Assembly: GCF_003264365.1 (NCBI RefSeq)
Contig: NZ_PYAK01000046.1
Location: 1-47,800 of the forward strand
Direction of reading: 5' to 3'
Source of the DNA: Micromonospora noduli
GTDB lineage: Bacteria; Actinomycetota; Actinomycetes; Mycobacteriales; Micromonosporaceae
Length of the DNA stretch: 47,800 bases
Notes under the pieces: model-generated
The model's database searches: none
Told to the model about the DNA's origin: nothing
The model's input: only the letters and a program-made list of their open reading frames with translations
Shown: piece after piece, positions 14,212 through 21,539 of the stretch
Layout of the letters: each line of letters begins with the position of its first letter
Numbering within the stretch: the stretch's first letter is position 1
Made by a program: the position numbers and the translations under genes

Positions 14212-15100
14212 TCGTCCGGCTGGACGATCTACGGCCAGTCGTAGGTTCTTCTGATGGGCGGTTGTGCCGTGCGGCGTGACGGAGCAGGAGAAGAAGCCCG
14301 AAGACGCCCGATATCGCGAGGGCGGTCAGGCCAAGGATGGCTGCGGCTGGGACTTCTCGTGTAGTGCCGTAACCCGCGCCTGCCGCGACAATTCCGGCGG
14401 CGCCCGCCGCTGCCGACACCTGGGGCAGTGTGAGCAACGGGAGCACGCCGCGTTCCGACCAAGTGGACAGGCCTCTGACAAGGATGACGGCCAGCGCGAC
14501 AAGGCAAGGCCACACCATCCAACGAGCGTCCATCGACCTGCCGGTGTCTACCGCGAACCAACCAAGCAGCACCACGATCGCGACCGGGAGGGTCACAAGG
14601 TGTATCGCGACGGTTAGGGTCCGGCGATGGCGCCTTCGATATTGCCTGGCCAGGTGCCGTGCAGGAGCACTGTCCGGATTCACGGTGAGCGCCCGCTGGA
14701 TGAGCTCCTTGAACCGCGCTACGTCGCGATCGACCTCGACGACGTTCCGGGCGAGCAGGCTCAGCGCCTCGTGGTCATCGGGCGCAAGCTCCACCGCGCG
14801 CTTCGCGTCGGCATACGAATCCCCGTCCCGGTTGAGCATGAGAAGAGCGAGCGCCCGGTAGCGGTAGGCAGCCACGTCCTCGGGGTCGATTTCGATTGCT
14901 CGACCAGCCGCATCGACCGCAGCGGCATGGTCGTCGAGACCAATCAAGGCGCCGGCGAGGCGGTGCCAGGCGATGCCGTCATCCGGGTGCGCGTTCAGGT
15001 GCTCGCGCAGCAGTTCGATGGCGGGCCCGAACTGCTCGGCCCGAACCAGCTCGCGCGCACGTTCGACCGCATCAACGCCGTCTCCGGACTGCGGTTCCAT
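14171..15100 (-). CDS. TPR protein with C-terminal membrane domain
   Basis: A 309-residue protein. Residues about 10-150 hold three to four tetratricopeptide repeats (AIELLREHLNAHPDD, AAVDAAGRAIEIDPEDVAAY, AKRAVELAPDDHEALSLLA). A basic stretch RRRHRRT at about 155 then leads into four hydrophobic helices between about 160 and 285. TPR units bind partner proteins; the topology suggests a cytoplasmic TPR domain on a membrane anchor. ATG at 15100 has AGGAG seven bases upstream. The last dozen residues (HAGPETGLSRRS) come from the 19-bp direct repeats shared with the integrase fragment, so the original C-terminus may be altered. Base composition is visibly less GC-rich than the flanks, consistent with acquired DNA. 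Function unknown. Confidence 0.8.
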   Translation of the reverse strand: MEPQSGDGVDAVERARELVRAEQFGPAIELLREHLNAHPDDGIAWHRLAGALIGLDDHAAAVDAAGRAIEIDPEDVAAYRYRALALLMLNRDGDSYADAKRAVELAPDDHEALSLLARNVVEVDRDVARFKELIQRALTVNPDSAPARHLARQYRRRHRRTLTVAIHLVTLPVAIVVLLGWFAVDTGRSMDARWMVWPCLVALAVILVRGLSTWSERGVLPLLTLPQVSAAAGAAGIVAAGAGYGTTREVPAAAILGLTALAISGVFGLLLLLRHAARHNRPSEEPTTGRRSSSRTSHAGPETGLSRRS

Positions 15101-15186
15101 GCCGCTGCTCCTATCCCCGCCTGATCAGCCAGTGGAGAAGTATCGCCCAGATCTGCGGCGCCCGTCAGTACGAAAGTGCCACTCAC

Positions 15187-15753
15187 TCACGCCGGCCGCG
15201 TCAGTTGAGGTTGGGCCCCTGGGCTTCCCCCGGTAGCTCGGAGGACGATCTGCATGGCGGCTTGGGCGGGAGTCAGGTGCGTGGTGTCGACGACCTCGGC
15301 CTCGGCATGCAGCCACGTGCGGGCCGCCTCGGCGTAGGGCTCGAGGTACTTGAGGCGGAAGGGAGACGGAACGGGGTGTTCTCCCTCGATGCGCCTGCGA
15401 AGGGTGTCTTGATCAGCGTGGAGGACGAAGTGCCTTACCGGGATGGCGTGTTGGGCGAGGCCCGTACTGATCTCGTGCCAGTACTGCTCGACCAGGACAG
15501 TCATGGGTATCACCAAAGTGCCGCCGGTGTAGTCGAGCACGCGGCGGGCGGTTTCGACGACGAGCTGTCGCCACGGCGGCCAGTGCTGGAAGTTGTCCGT
15601 CTCGGGCAGCCCCGGCGTGATGTCCATAAGCGTCTCGCCGACCTTCTCGGCGTCGAACACCCGTGAATCCGGGATCAGTTGCTGCACGAGCGAGCTGGTC
15701 GTCGTTTTGCCCGCGCCGTGGGTGCCGTTGAGCCATACGATCACGGAACACAT
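15187..15753 (-). CDS. TmrB-like P-loop ATPase
   Basis: A 188-residue P-loop protein: LNGTHGAGKTT (residues 8-18) is a Walker A motif, DAEKVGETL and FQHWPPWRQLVVE follow, then LVIPMTVLVEQYWHEI and HFVLHADQDTLRRRI. This order and spacing resemble Bacillus TmrB, an ATP-binding protein that gives tunicamycin resistance, and the many small actinobacterial kinases annotated as TmrB-like or AAA ATPase. Its substrate is not known; kinase activity on a small molecule is plausible. I chose ATG at 15753 because the P-loop then lies at the N-terminus as in relatives; no clear ribosome site is visible. It is the last gene inside the putative element and is less GC-rich than the core genes. Confidence 0.8.
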   Translation of the reverse strand: MCSVIVWLNGTHGAGKTTTSSLVQQLIPDSRVFDAEKVGETLMDITPGLPETDNFQHWPPWRQLVVETARRVLDYTGGTLVIPMTVLVEQYWHEISTGLAQHAIPVRHFVLHADQDTLRRRIEGEHPVPSPFRLKYLEPYAEAARTWLHAEAEVVDTTHLTPAQAAMQIVLRATGGSPGAQPQLTRPA

Positions 15754-16141
15754 TAACGCGCGTGAGTAACCGGACGATTTGCACCGGACCTGTAAGCGAG
15801 CGTCAGGCAGCGAGGCAGCAAAGAGGCAGAGCGAGCGCCGGTGCTGGTCGGCCTTGAATGGCAAGCGACGAGGGCCACCACCTGCTCGTTGACGCGTGCC
15901 ACCACCAGTTGGCAGCGGTCGACAGCGTGGGACCGCATCCCCCCGACGGGGTCGTCCCTTTTCCATGGGAGCGCGCCACCGCAGCAGTAGTTCGCGATAT
16001 GGGGCCCGTTCGCGCTATAGAAGCCGGGTTCGTCGATGAGCGGTACTGCTCGCCCCGAGTGTCGGCCCTGCCCGGTCGTGGACCATGCGACCGCCGCCTG
16101 CCGTGTAATTTGCCAAACGGGACGAGCTGAGGAGGACACAG
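15754..16141. other. Gene-free region around the putative attR
   Basis: This 388-bp stretch holds three AGGCAG direct repeats (15805-15829), the second copy of the 6C RNA 3' end (15938-15961), and the promoter and GAGGAGG ribosome site of the beta-lactamase-like gene at its right end. Short open frames on both strands look non-coding to me. The AGGCAG repeats could be arm-type integrase or excisionase sites, which is a guess from position. Confidence 0.45.
15938..15961 (+). repeat. Putative attR: second copy of the 6C RNA 3' end
   Basis: This copy holds the C-run loop, right stem arm (one G shorter) and T tail of the 6C terminator, but the left stem arm and the other two hairpins are absent. 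It therefore cannot form the 6C structure alone. A partial 3' duplicate 2.18 kb downstream in direct orientation is what site-specific integration leaves behind. Confidence 0.65.
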
Positions 16142-17332
16142 GTGGCAGCAGGTGGCTTCTCGTCGAAGCGGCTGGCCCGGGTGCGGGGGTTTCTTGAGCA
16201 CCGCGTCGAGTCCGGCTTCGTCCCGGGCATGGTGGTCGTCCTCGCTCGGCACGGCGAGGTGCACGTCGAGGCGACGGGTCATCTCGCGTTCGAGGGTCCC
16301 GGGTCGCATACGCCGATGGCGGTCGAGACGATCTGTCGCCTGGGCTCGATGTCGAAGCCGATCGTCGCCGCGTGTGCGATGACCCTCGTCGAGGACTGCA
16401 CCCTCCACCTCGACGACCCGGTCGACGATCTCCTCCCCGAGTTGGCGGACATGACAGTCCTCGCCGATCCCCACGGCTCACTGGACAACACCGTCCCGGC
16501 GGAACGCCCGATAACACTGCGGGACGTCCTGGACGGCACCCTTGGCACCGGCATGGTCCCCGCCGAGCCGGGAACGGTGCCGATCGCCGACGCGCTGGAC
16601 GCACTCGAGTATCAGTCGCCGGACGAGTGGATCCGCCAGCTCGGTGACCTTCCGCTCGTCCACCAGCCGGGTGAGCGCTGGATGTACGACACCGCCGCCA
16701 ACGTGACCGGTGTGCTCATCGCCCGGGCCACCGGCATGTCCTTCGGGGATGCCATCCGTGAGCGGGTCTGCAAGCCACTGGGGATGTCCGACACCGCCTT
16801 CAGTGTGGGTAGCGAGAGCATCGGCCGGTTCACGACGGCGTACGAGCAGGACAACGCCGTCACCGGCGAGCCGATTGTCGAGGACGCCCCCGACGGGCGG
16901 TTCAGTCGACCGCGGATGTTCGAGTCCGGTGGCGGCGGGCTCGTCTCGACCGCCCAGGACTACCTGGCCTTCGCCTCGGCGCTGCTCGCCCACGGCGCCC
17001 ACGGCGGCGAGCGCGTGCTGTCGCGGCCGGCGGTGACGCTGATGACGAGCGACCACCTGACCCCGACGCAGAAGGCCATCTCCGGGTTCTGGCCCGGATA
17101 CTTCGACGCCATCGGTTGGGGCTTCGGAATGTCGGTCCGGACCCGCCGCACCCACCTCGGGCCCTCGGTCGGCAGCTACGGATGGCCCGGCTTCTACGGC
17201 ACCGCCTGGTACAACGACCCCGCCGAGGACCTGACGACGATCGTGTTCATGCAGCGGGCGCACGCGGGCGACCAGCGGCTGCCGATGTGGCACGACTTCT
17301 GGACCACCGTCTACCAGGCGATCGACGACTGA
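16142..17332 (+). CDS. Serine hydrolase, class C beta-lactamase / penicillin-binding-protein-like
   Basis: A 396-residue cytoplasmic-looking member of the beta-lactamase superfamily (Pfam Beta-lactamase). LGSMSK (S69 to K72) is the SxxK catalytic motif; WMYDTAAN (Tyr about 181) occupies the second-motif position; GWPGFYGTAWYNDP near the C-terminus matches the G-rich strand that carries the third motif in this family. There is no signal peptide, so an esterase or peptidase role on small substrates is more likely than antibiotic hydrolysis. GTG at 16142 follows GAGGAGG by 6 bases. It lies just outside the putative attR and about 100 bp before the ECF sigma gene; a shared transcript is possible. 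Confidence 0.88.
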   Translation: MAAGGFSSKRLARVRGFLEHRVESGFVPGMVVVLARHGEVHVEATGHLAFEGPGSHTPMAVETICRLGSMSKPIVAACAMTLVEDCTLHLDDPVDDLLPELADMTVLADPHGSLDNTVPAERPITLRDVLDGTLGTGMVPAEPGTVPIADALDALEYQSPDEWIRQLGDLPLVHQPGERWMYDTAANVTGVLIARATGMSFGDAIRERVCKPLGMSDTAFSVGSESIGRFTTAYEQDNAVTGEPIVEDAPDGRFSRPRMFESGGGGLVSTAQDYLAFASALLAHGAHGGERVLSRPAVTLMTSDHLTPTQKAISGFWPGYFDAIGWGFGMSVRTRRTHLGPSVGSYGWPGFYGTAWYNDPAEDLTTIVFMQRAHAGDQRLPMWHDFWTTVYQAIDD

Positions 17333-17430
17333 CCGCAGCGTTCGTTTCCCGGTGGGCGGCACCCGCCCTCGGCCGAGCGGTAATCCCGGGGCCCTCAGCG
17401 ACACAAGCCACTGTGAGAGTCGCCGAGGCA

Positions 17431-17997
17431 ATGGGGGTTCGGGTGGGTCCACCGAAGAAGCGGGACGAGGGCTGGTTCACCAGTCTCTACGCCGCCGAGT
17501 ACGAGCACATGGTCCGATACGGCCTGCGCCGGCTCGCTGACCGGGATGCGTCAGCGGAGCTCGCCCAGGAGGTCTTCGTCGTCGCCTGGCGTCGCCGCGC
17601 CGAGGTGCCGGAGCGCAGCCTGCCCTGGCTGTACGGGGTGGCCCGGCGTCTTCTCGCGAACCAGTGGCGGTCGCGACGTGCCGCACCGGACCTCCTCTCG
17701 ATCACCGATGTCGACCTCGAGCGACTGGCCGGATCGTCGGGTGCCGACACGAGCGTCGGGGTCGCCGACATCCGGACTGCTCTGGCCAACCTCAACGACC
17801 TCGACCAGGAAATCCTCCGGCTGGTCGGCTGGGAGGAGCTGACGGTGTCCGAGGCGGCCAGGGTTCTCGGTTGCACAGGGCCGACCGCCGCAGTGCGCCT
17901 GCATCGCGCCCGCCGCCGTCTTGCCGAAGCGATGTCGGACCGGCCCGCGCAGACCCGGCGTAGCCCGGTGTTGATGACCATTCGAGAGGATCTGTGA
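17431..17997 (+). CDS. ECF-family RNA polymerase sigma factor
   Basis: A 188-residue sigma-70 family protein. Region 2 spans about residues 15-75 (YAAEYEHMVRYGLRRLADRD, AELAQEVFVVAWRR), the linker is short, and region 4 spans about 120-175 (LNDLDQEILRLVGWEELTVSEAARVLG followed by AVRLHRARRRL, a helix-turn-helix). I chose ATG at 17431, which has GAGG close upstream; a GTG at 17413 is a possible alternative and the much longer open frame overlaps the preceding gene out of frame. The stop overlaps the ATG of the next gene (ATGA), so the sigma factor is coupled to a membrane protein that may act as its regulator. Confidence 0.88.
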   Translation: MGVRVGPPKKRDEGWFTSLYAAEYEHMVRYGLRRLADRDASAELAQEVFVVAWRRRAEVPERSLPWLYGVARRLLANQWRSRRAAPDLLSITDVDLERLAGSSGADTSVGVADIRTALANLNDLDQEILRLVGWEELTVSEAARVLGCTGPTAAVRLHRARRRLAEAMSDRPAQTRRSPVLMTIREDL

Positions 17998-19007
17998 TGT
18001 TCGGAGCAGAGCGAACCCGTACTCTTCTCGGCCCGGCCGACCCGGCCCGGAACGCCGCCGTCGGGCCACCGCTGGTCTCGGCGCGCGAGCTGATCGACCG
18101 CGCCGACGCCACCGAGACGGTGGCCGGGCGCCGTCGGGTACGCCCGACCCGCCGGCTGGTCCTGACGGCTGGGACTCTGGCGGTCGCGGCCGGTGCCGTG
18201 GCGGTGCTCCAGCCGTTCGGCGGGCCCGCACCGGACGCCCCGGGTGGGCCTGGAACCCCAGCGGGATTGGTGCTCGTGCCGGTCGCGTACCAGTTCGACG
18301 CGGATCCGCCAGCCGCCGGCCCCCAGCTGCGCATGCTGGCCGACAAGATCAAAGACGCGGCGTACGACCACCAGAGCGGGCGCTACATGTATCACCACAC
18401 GAAGGTGTGGGGCGATCCGGTGATGACCTCCGCCGACGGTCGCCACCACGTCGCCTTCGCCGGGGCCTCCAAGGTCTGGCAGGCCGCAGACGGGACCGGC
18501 AGTCAGATCAACACCCAGTTGGAGCCGCAGTATCCCGACCAGGCGTCCCGGGACTACTGGCAGCGGAATCTCGATTCGCGTCCGGCGGTCGAGGGCACCC
18601 CTGCTCCGGCAATGATCCCGCTGCCGCCGGAGGAGCTCAGGCCGCCGTCGGCCGTCCCGGCCGAACTGCGGGAGCTGCTGAAGGTCGAGTACGGCGCGGG
18701 GGCGGCGAGCAAGGAGGTCAGCACGCTCTATGGCCGGTACGTCGTACCGCGTGCGACCCGAGCGGCAGTCCTGCGGGTCCTCGCCGACGTGCCCGGCTTC
18801 CGCTGGCGCGGGCAGGTCACGGACCGTGCCGGCCGCAATGGAGTCGCCGTCACCTTCGACGACCGCGAACACGACCAGCAATCTCTTCTGGTCTTCGATC
18901 CGAGGACTGGCGAACTGCTCGCCCATGAGCTGTTGACGCTGTCGCCCGTGCGGATCAGCTCGTACCAGGTGATCCTCGATACCGCCTGGACCGACCGGGT
19001 CGGCTGA
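17997..19007 (+). CDS. CU044_5270 family membrane protein coupled to ECF sigma
   Basis: A 336-residue protein with a cytoplasmic N-terminus (about 50 residues, LGPADPARNAAVGPPLVSARELIDR), one membrane helix (about 56-75, RRLVLTAGTLAVAAGAVAVL) and a large extracellular domain. This layout is that of the CU044_5270 family, which is regularly paired with ECF sigma factors in actinobacteria and is assumed to work as a sensor or anti-sigma partner; no zinc-binding ZAS motif is visible. ATG at 17997 overlaps the sigma stop; GTG at 17994 would add one residue. A strong terminator follows 11 bp after the stop, which ends this transcript before the ssd/tad cluster. Confidence 0.85.
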   Translation: MFGAERTRTLLGPADPARNAAVGPPLVSARELIDRADATETVAGRRRVRPTRRLVLTAGTLAVAAGAVAVLQPFGGPAPDAPGGPGTPAGLVLVPVAYQFDADPPAAGPQLRMLADKIKDAAYDHQSGRYMYHHTKVWGDPVMTSADGRHHVAFAGASKVWQAADGTGSQINTQLEPQYPDQASRDYWQRNLDSRPAVEGTPAPAMIPLPPEELRPPSAVPAELRELLKVEYGAGAASKEVSTLYGRYVVPRATRAAVLRVLADVPGFRWRGQVTDRAGRNGVAVTFDDREHDQQSLLVFDPRTGELLAHELLTLSPVRISSYQVILDTAWTDRVG

Positions 19008-19017
19008 CGTCCGACTT

Positions 19018-19048
19018 GCGAGGCCGCTCCTCTCGGGAGCGGCCTCGC
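19018..19048 (+). terminator. Strong hairpin terminator after the sigma / CU044 pair
   Basis: GCGAGGCCGCTCC (19018-19030) pairs perfectly with 19036-19048 over 13 bp, with loop TCTCG and tail TGTCTTTC. Confidence 0.9.
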
Positions 19049-19118
19049 TGTCTTTCCCGCAGCGGCAGTAGCTGCGGAGTTACCTGCGTTCGTAGCAGAT
19101 CGACTGTCTCGGCGGAGG

Positions 19119-19146
19119 TTTTCCACAGGCCACCAGGTTGTCCACA
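19119..19146 (+). promoter_or_regulatory. Two DnaA-box-like sequences upstream of ssd
   Basis: TTTTCCACA (19119-19127) and TTGTCCACA (19138-19146) lie 19 bp apart in the same orientation, each continuing GGC. The second equals the Streptomyces DnaA-box consensus. They sit about 80-110 bp before the ssd start codon and could couple expression of the septum-site/Tad cluster to DnaA; that is inference. Confidence 0.55.
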
Positions 19147-19227
19147 GGCGACGAAATCGGGACGGCTCGTGAGGCGGATTCCGAGCACTGTCGGCGGCAT
19201 ACCAGAGCCCGACCGCTGGAGGCCGCG

Positions 19228-20331
19228 ATGCCACCCCGTACCACGGTTCCGCCGATCCGCCGGCTCCCGCTGGTCGTCACCGGCGACGACGATCTGCTCG
19301 ATGATGTGCTCCGGCTCGCCGCCGTCGGCGGCACCGAGGTGGAGCTCGCCCGCGACCCAGCGGCTGCCCGTACCCGGTGGCTTCCCGCGCCCCTGGTGCT
19401 GCTCGGCGCCGATCAGGCGCAGGCCTGCCTGCGCGCCCGGTTGCCGCAGCGGCCCCGGCTGGTGCTGCTCGGTCGGGCTGGTCAGCTCGACCCCGGCTGG
19501 CAGATCGCCGAGCTGATCGGGGCCGAGCACGTCGCCACGCTGCCGGCCGCGGAGCCGTGGTTGGTGGACCGGTTCGCCGAACATGACCCGGACCGTCCGG
19601 CCGGCGTCGGTGCCCGGGTCGTCGCGGTCCTTGGTGGTCGGGGCGGTGCGGGAGCGAGTGTGCTCGCCGGTGGTCTTGCGGTGACCGCCGCCCGGGCCCG
19701 GCTGCGCACCCTCCTGGTCGACGCCGACCCGCTCGGCGGTGGCCTCGACCTCGTGCTGGGCTGGGAGCAGTTGGAAGGCCTGCGCTGGCCGTCGCTCACC
19801 AGCGCAGACGGACGGGTGGACGCCCCGGCGCTGGTGCAGGCCCTGCCCAGCCGGGGTGATCTCGTGGTGCTCTCCTGGGACCGCGGCGAGATGCTGGCGT
19901 TGCCCGCGACGGCCATGGCGGCGACCGTCGACGCGGCCCGACGTGGGCGGGACTTCGTGGTGATCGATCTGCCCCGACAGTTGGACGACGCGGCAGTGGT
20001 GGCCCTGCAGGCCGCCGACCAGGCGTTCGTCGTCGTACCGGCCGAGTTGCGCGCCACCGCTGCGGCCACTCGGGTGGTGGCTGCGGCCGCCCCGCACTGC
20101 GGCGCGCTCTCGGTGGTGGTGCGCGGGCCTGCCCCCGGGCGGTTGCGGGCCTCCGAGGTGGCACGCGCGCTGGGCCTCCCCCTGGCCGGCACGTTGCGCC
20201 CGGAGCCGGGGCTCTGCCGTGGGCTGGAACGGGGCGAGGCGCCGGCCGCCGGGGGCAAGGGCCCACTGGCTGCGCTCTGCCAACGGATCGTCACCGACCT
20301 CACCGGCGTGCCGGCTACGGGTGCGGCATGA
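19228..20331 (+). CDS. ssd: Septum site-determining protein Ssd, CpaE/MinD-like
   Basis: A 367-residue MinD/ParA superfamily protein of the Ssd/CpaE type, first gene of a Tad pilus-like cluster as in mycobacteria (Rv3660c). Residues 1-120 form a receiver-like domain; the ATPase-like domain begins VVAVLGGRGGAGASVLAGG (about 131-149). The Walker A Lys of KGGxGKT is absent: both the signature Lys and the P-loop Lys are replaced (GGRGGAGAS). VDADPLGGGLDL follows as the A'/Walker B segment. It probably places the secretion ATPase or division site rather than acting as a normal ATPase. ATG at 19228 is supported by GGAGG 7 bases upstream; a GTG/TTG start at 19138 would overlap the DnaA-like box. The stop overlaps tadA by ATGA. 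Confidence 0.88.
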   Translation: MPPRTTVPPIRRLPLVVTGDDDLLDDVLRLAAVGGTEVELARDPAAARTRWLPAPLVLLGADQAQACLRARLPQRPRLVLLGRAGQLDPGWQIAELIGAEHVATLPAAEPWLVDRFAEHDPDRPAGVGARVVAVLGGRGGAGASVLAGGLAVTAARARLRTLLVDADPLGGGLDLVLGWEQLEGLRWPSLTSADGRVDAPALVQALPSRGDLVVLSWDRGEMLALPATAMAATVDAARRGRDFVVIDLPRQLDDAAVVALQAADQAFVVVPAELRATAAATRVVAAAAPHCGALSVVVRGPAPGRLRASEVARALGLPLAGTLRPEPGLCRGLERGEAPAAGGKGPLAALCQRIVTDLTGVPATGAA

Positions 20332-21539
20332 CCGCCGGGCCGGAGGACGACACCCTCGCCGCCCGGGTACGGCAGCGGATCGCCGCCGCCACCACCCCGG
20401 TCACCGCGGCGGCCATCGTCTCCGCGGTACGGGCCGAGCCCGCCGCCGCAGTGCTCGGCGACACCGCCATGCTGCGGATCGCCGACCGGGTGCGCGACGA
20501 CCTCGTCGGGGCCGGGCCGTTGGCGCCGCTGCTGGCCGACCCGGAGGTCACCGACGTCCTCGTCAACGGCGCCCGGGTCTGGGTCGACCGCGGGTCGGGG
20601 CTGCACCAGGTCGCCGTCCCGATGGGCTCGGTGGAGGACGTCCGCCGGTTGGCGCAGCGGCTGATCGCCAGCGCGGGACGGCGGCTCGACGACGGCTCCC
20701 CGTACGCGGACGCGCGGCTCCCCGACGGCACCCGACTGCACGCCGTGCTGCCGCCGGTCGCGACCGAAGGTCCCTACCTGTCGCTGCGGACCTTCCGGCA
20801 CCGGCCGTTCACCCTCGACGAGTTGGTGCGCCAGGGGACGGTGCCGCGACCGTTGGCACCACTGCTCGCCGCAGTCGTGGCGGCCCGGCTGGCGTACCTG
20901 GTGACCGGGGGCACCGGTTCTGGCAAGACGACACTGCTCAACACCCTGCTGGGGATGGTGCCGGCCACGGAACGGATCGTGCTGGTGGAGGACGCCGCCG
21001 AGCTGCGTCCGGGGCATCCGCACGTGGTGGGGCTCCAGGCACGCACCGCCAATGTGGAGGGGACGGGCGTGGTCAGCCTGGCCGACCTGGTCCGGCAGGC
21101 GTTGCGGATGCGCCCGGACCGGCTGGTGGTCGGGGAGTGCCGGGGCGGTGAGGTGGTCGACCTGCTGGCCGCGCTCAACACCGGCCATGACGGGGGTGCC
21201 GGCACCCTGCACGCCAACACGCCGTCGGACGTGCCGGCCCGGTTGGAGGCCCTGGGCATGTTGGGTGGGCTGCCTCGCGCCGCGCTGCACGCCCAGGTGG
21301 CCGCCGCGTTGCAGGTGCTGTTCCAGGTGCGACGCAGCGACCGGGGCCGCGTCCTGGAGTCGGTCTGTCTGCTACTGCCCGAGGGGCCCGAACGGATGGT
21401 GACAGTGGTGCCCGCCTGGGTGCGTGGCAGTGGGCTCGGGCTCGCTGCCCGTGCCCTCGGGGCGCTGCTGCGGGAGCGTGGGGTGGCGGTGCCGCCCATC
21501 CTCAGCGAGCCCTGGCCCGGATCGGCGGGTCCGGCATGA
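20328..21539 (+). CDS. tadA: Tad-type secretion ATPase TadA/CpaF
   Basis: A 403-residue hexameric type II/IV secretion ATPase that powers assembly of Flp-like pili on the cytoplasmic side. N-terminal helical domain to about 90, then LLADPEVTDVLVNG (about 66-79) typical of CpaF, Walker A GGTGSGKTTLLN (about 194-205), the Asp-box segment VLVEDAAELRP, and the Walker B-like region LRMRPDRLVVGECRGGE with the later GHDGGAGTLHAN His-box. All catalytic elements look intact. It overlaps both neighbours by four bases (ATGA), so the cluster is one coupled operon. Confidence 0.93.
   Translation: MTAGPEDDTLAARVRQRIAAATTPVTAAAIVSAVRAEPAAAVLGDTAMLRIADRVRDDLVGAGPLAPLLADPEVTDVLVNGARVWVDRGSGLHQVAVPMGSVEDVRRLAQRLIASAGRRLDDGSPYADARLPDGTRLHAVLPPVATEGPYLSLRTFRHRPFTLDELVRQGTVPRPLAPLLAAVVAARLAYLVTGGTGSGKTTLLNTLLGMVPATERIVLVEDAAELRPGHPHVVGLQARTANVEGTGVVSLADLVRQALRMRPDRLVVGECRGGEVVDLLAALNTGHDGGAGTLHANTPSDVPARLEALGMLGGLPRAALHAQVAAALQVLFQVRRSDRGRVLESVCLLLPEGPERMVTVVPAWVRGSGLGLAARALGALLRERGVAVPPILSEPWPGSAGPA

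Noticed and set aside
15858..16130. 90-residue open frame across the putative attR
   Set aside because: No ribosome site, no protein-like pattern, and it spans the repeated 6C terminator, which is RNA-coding.
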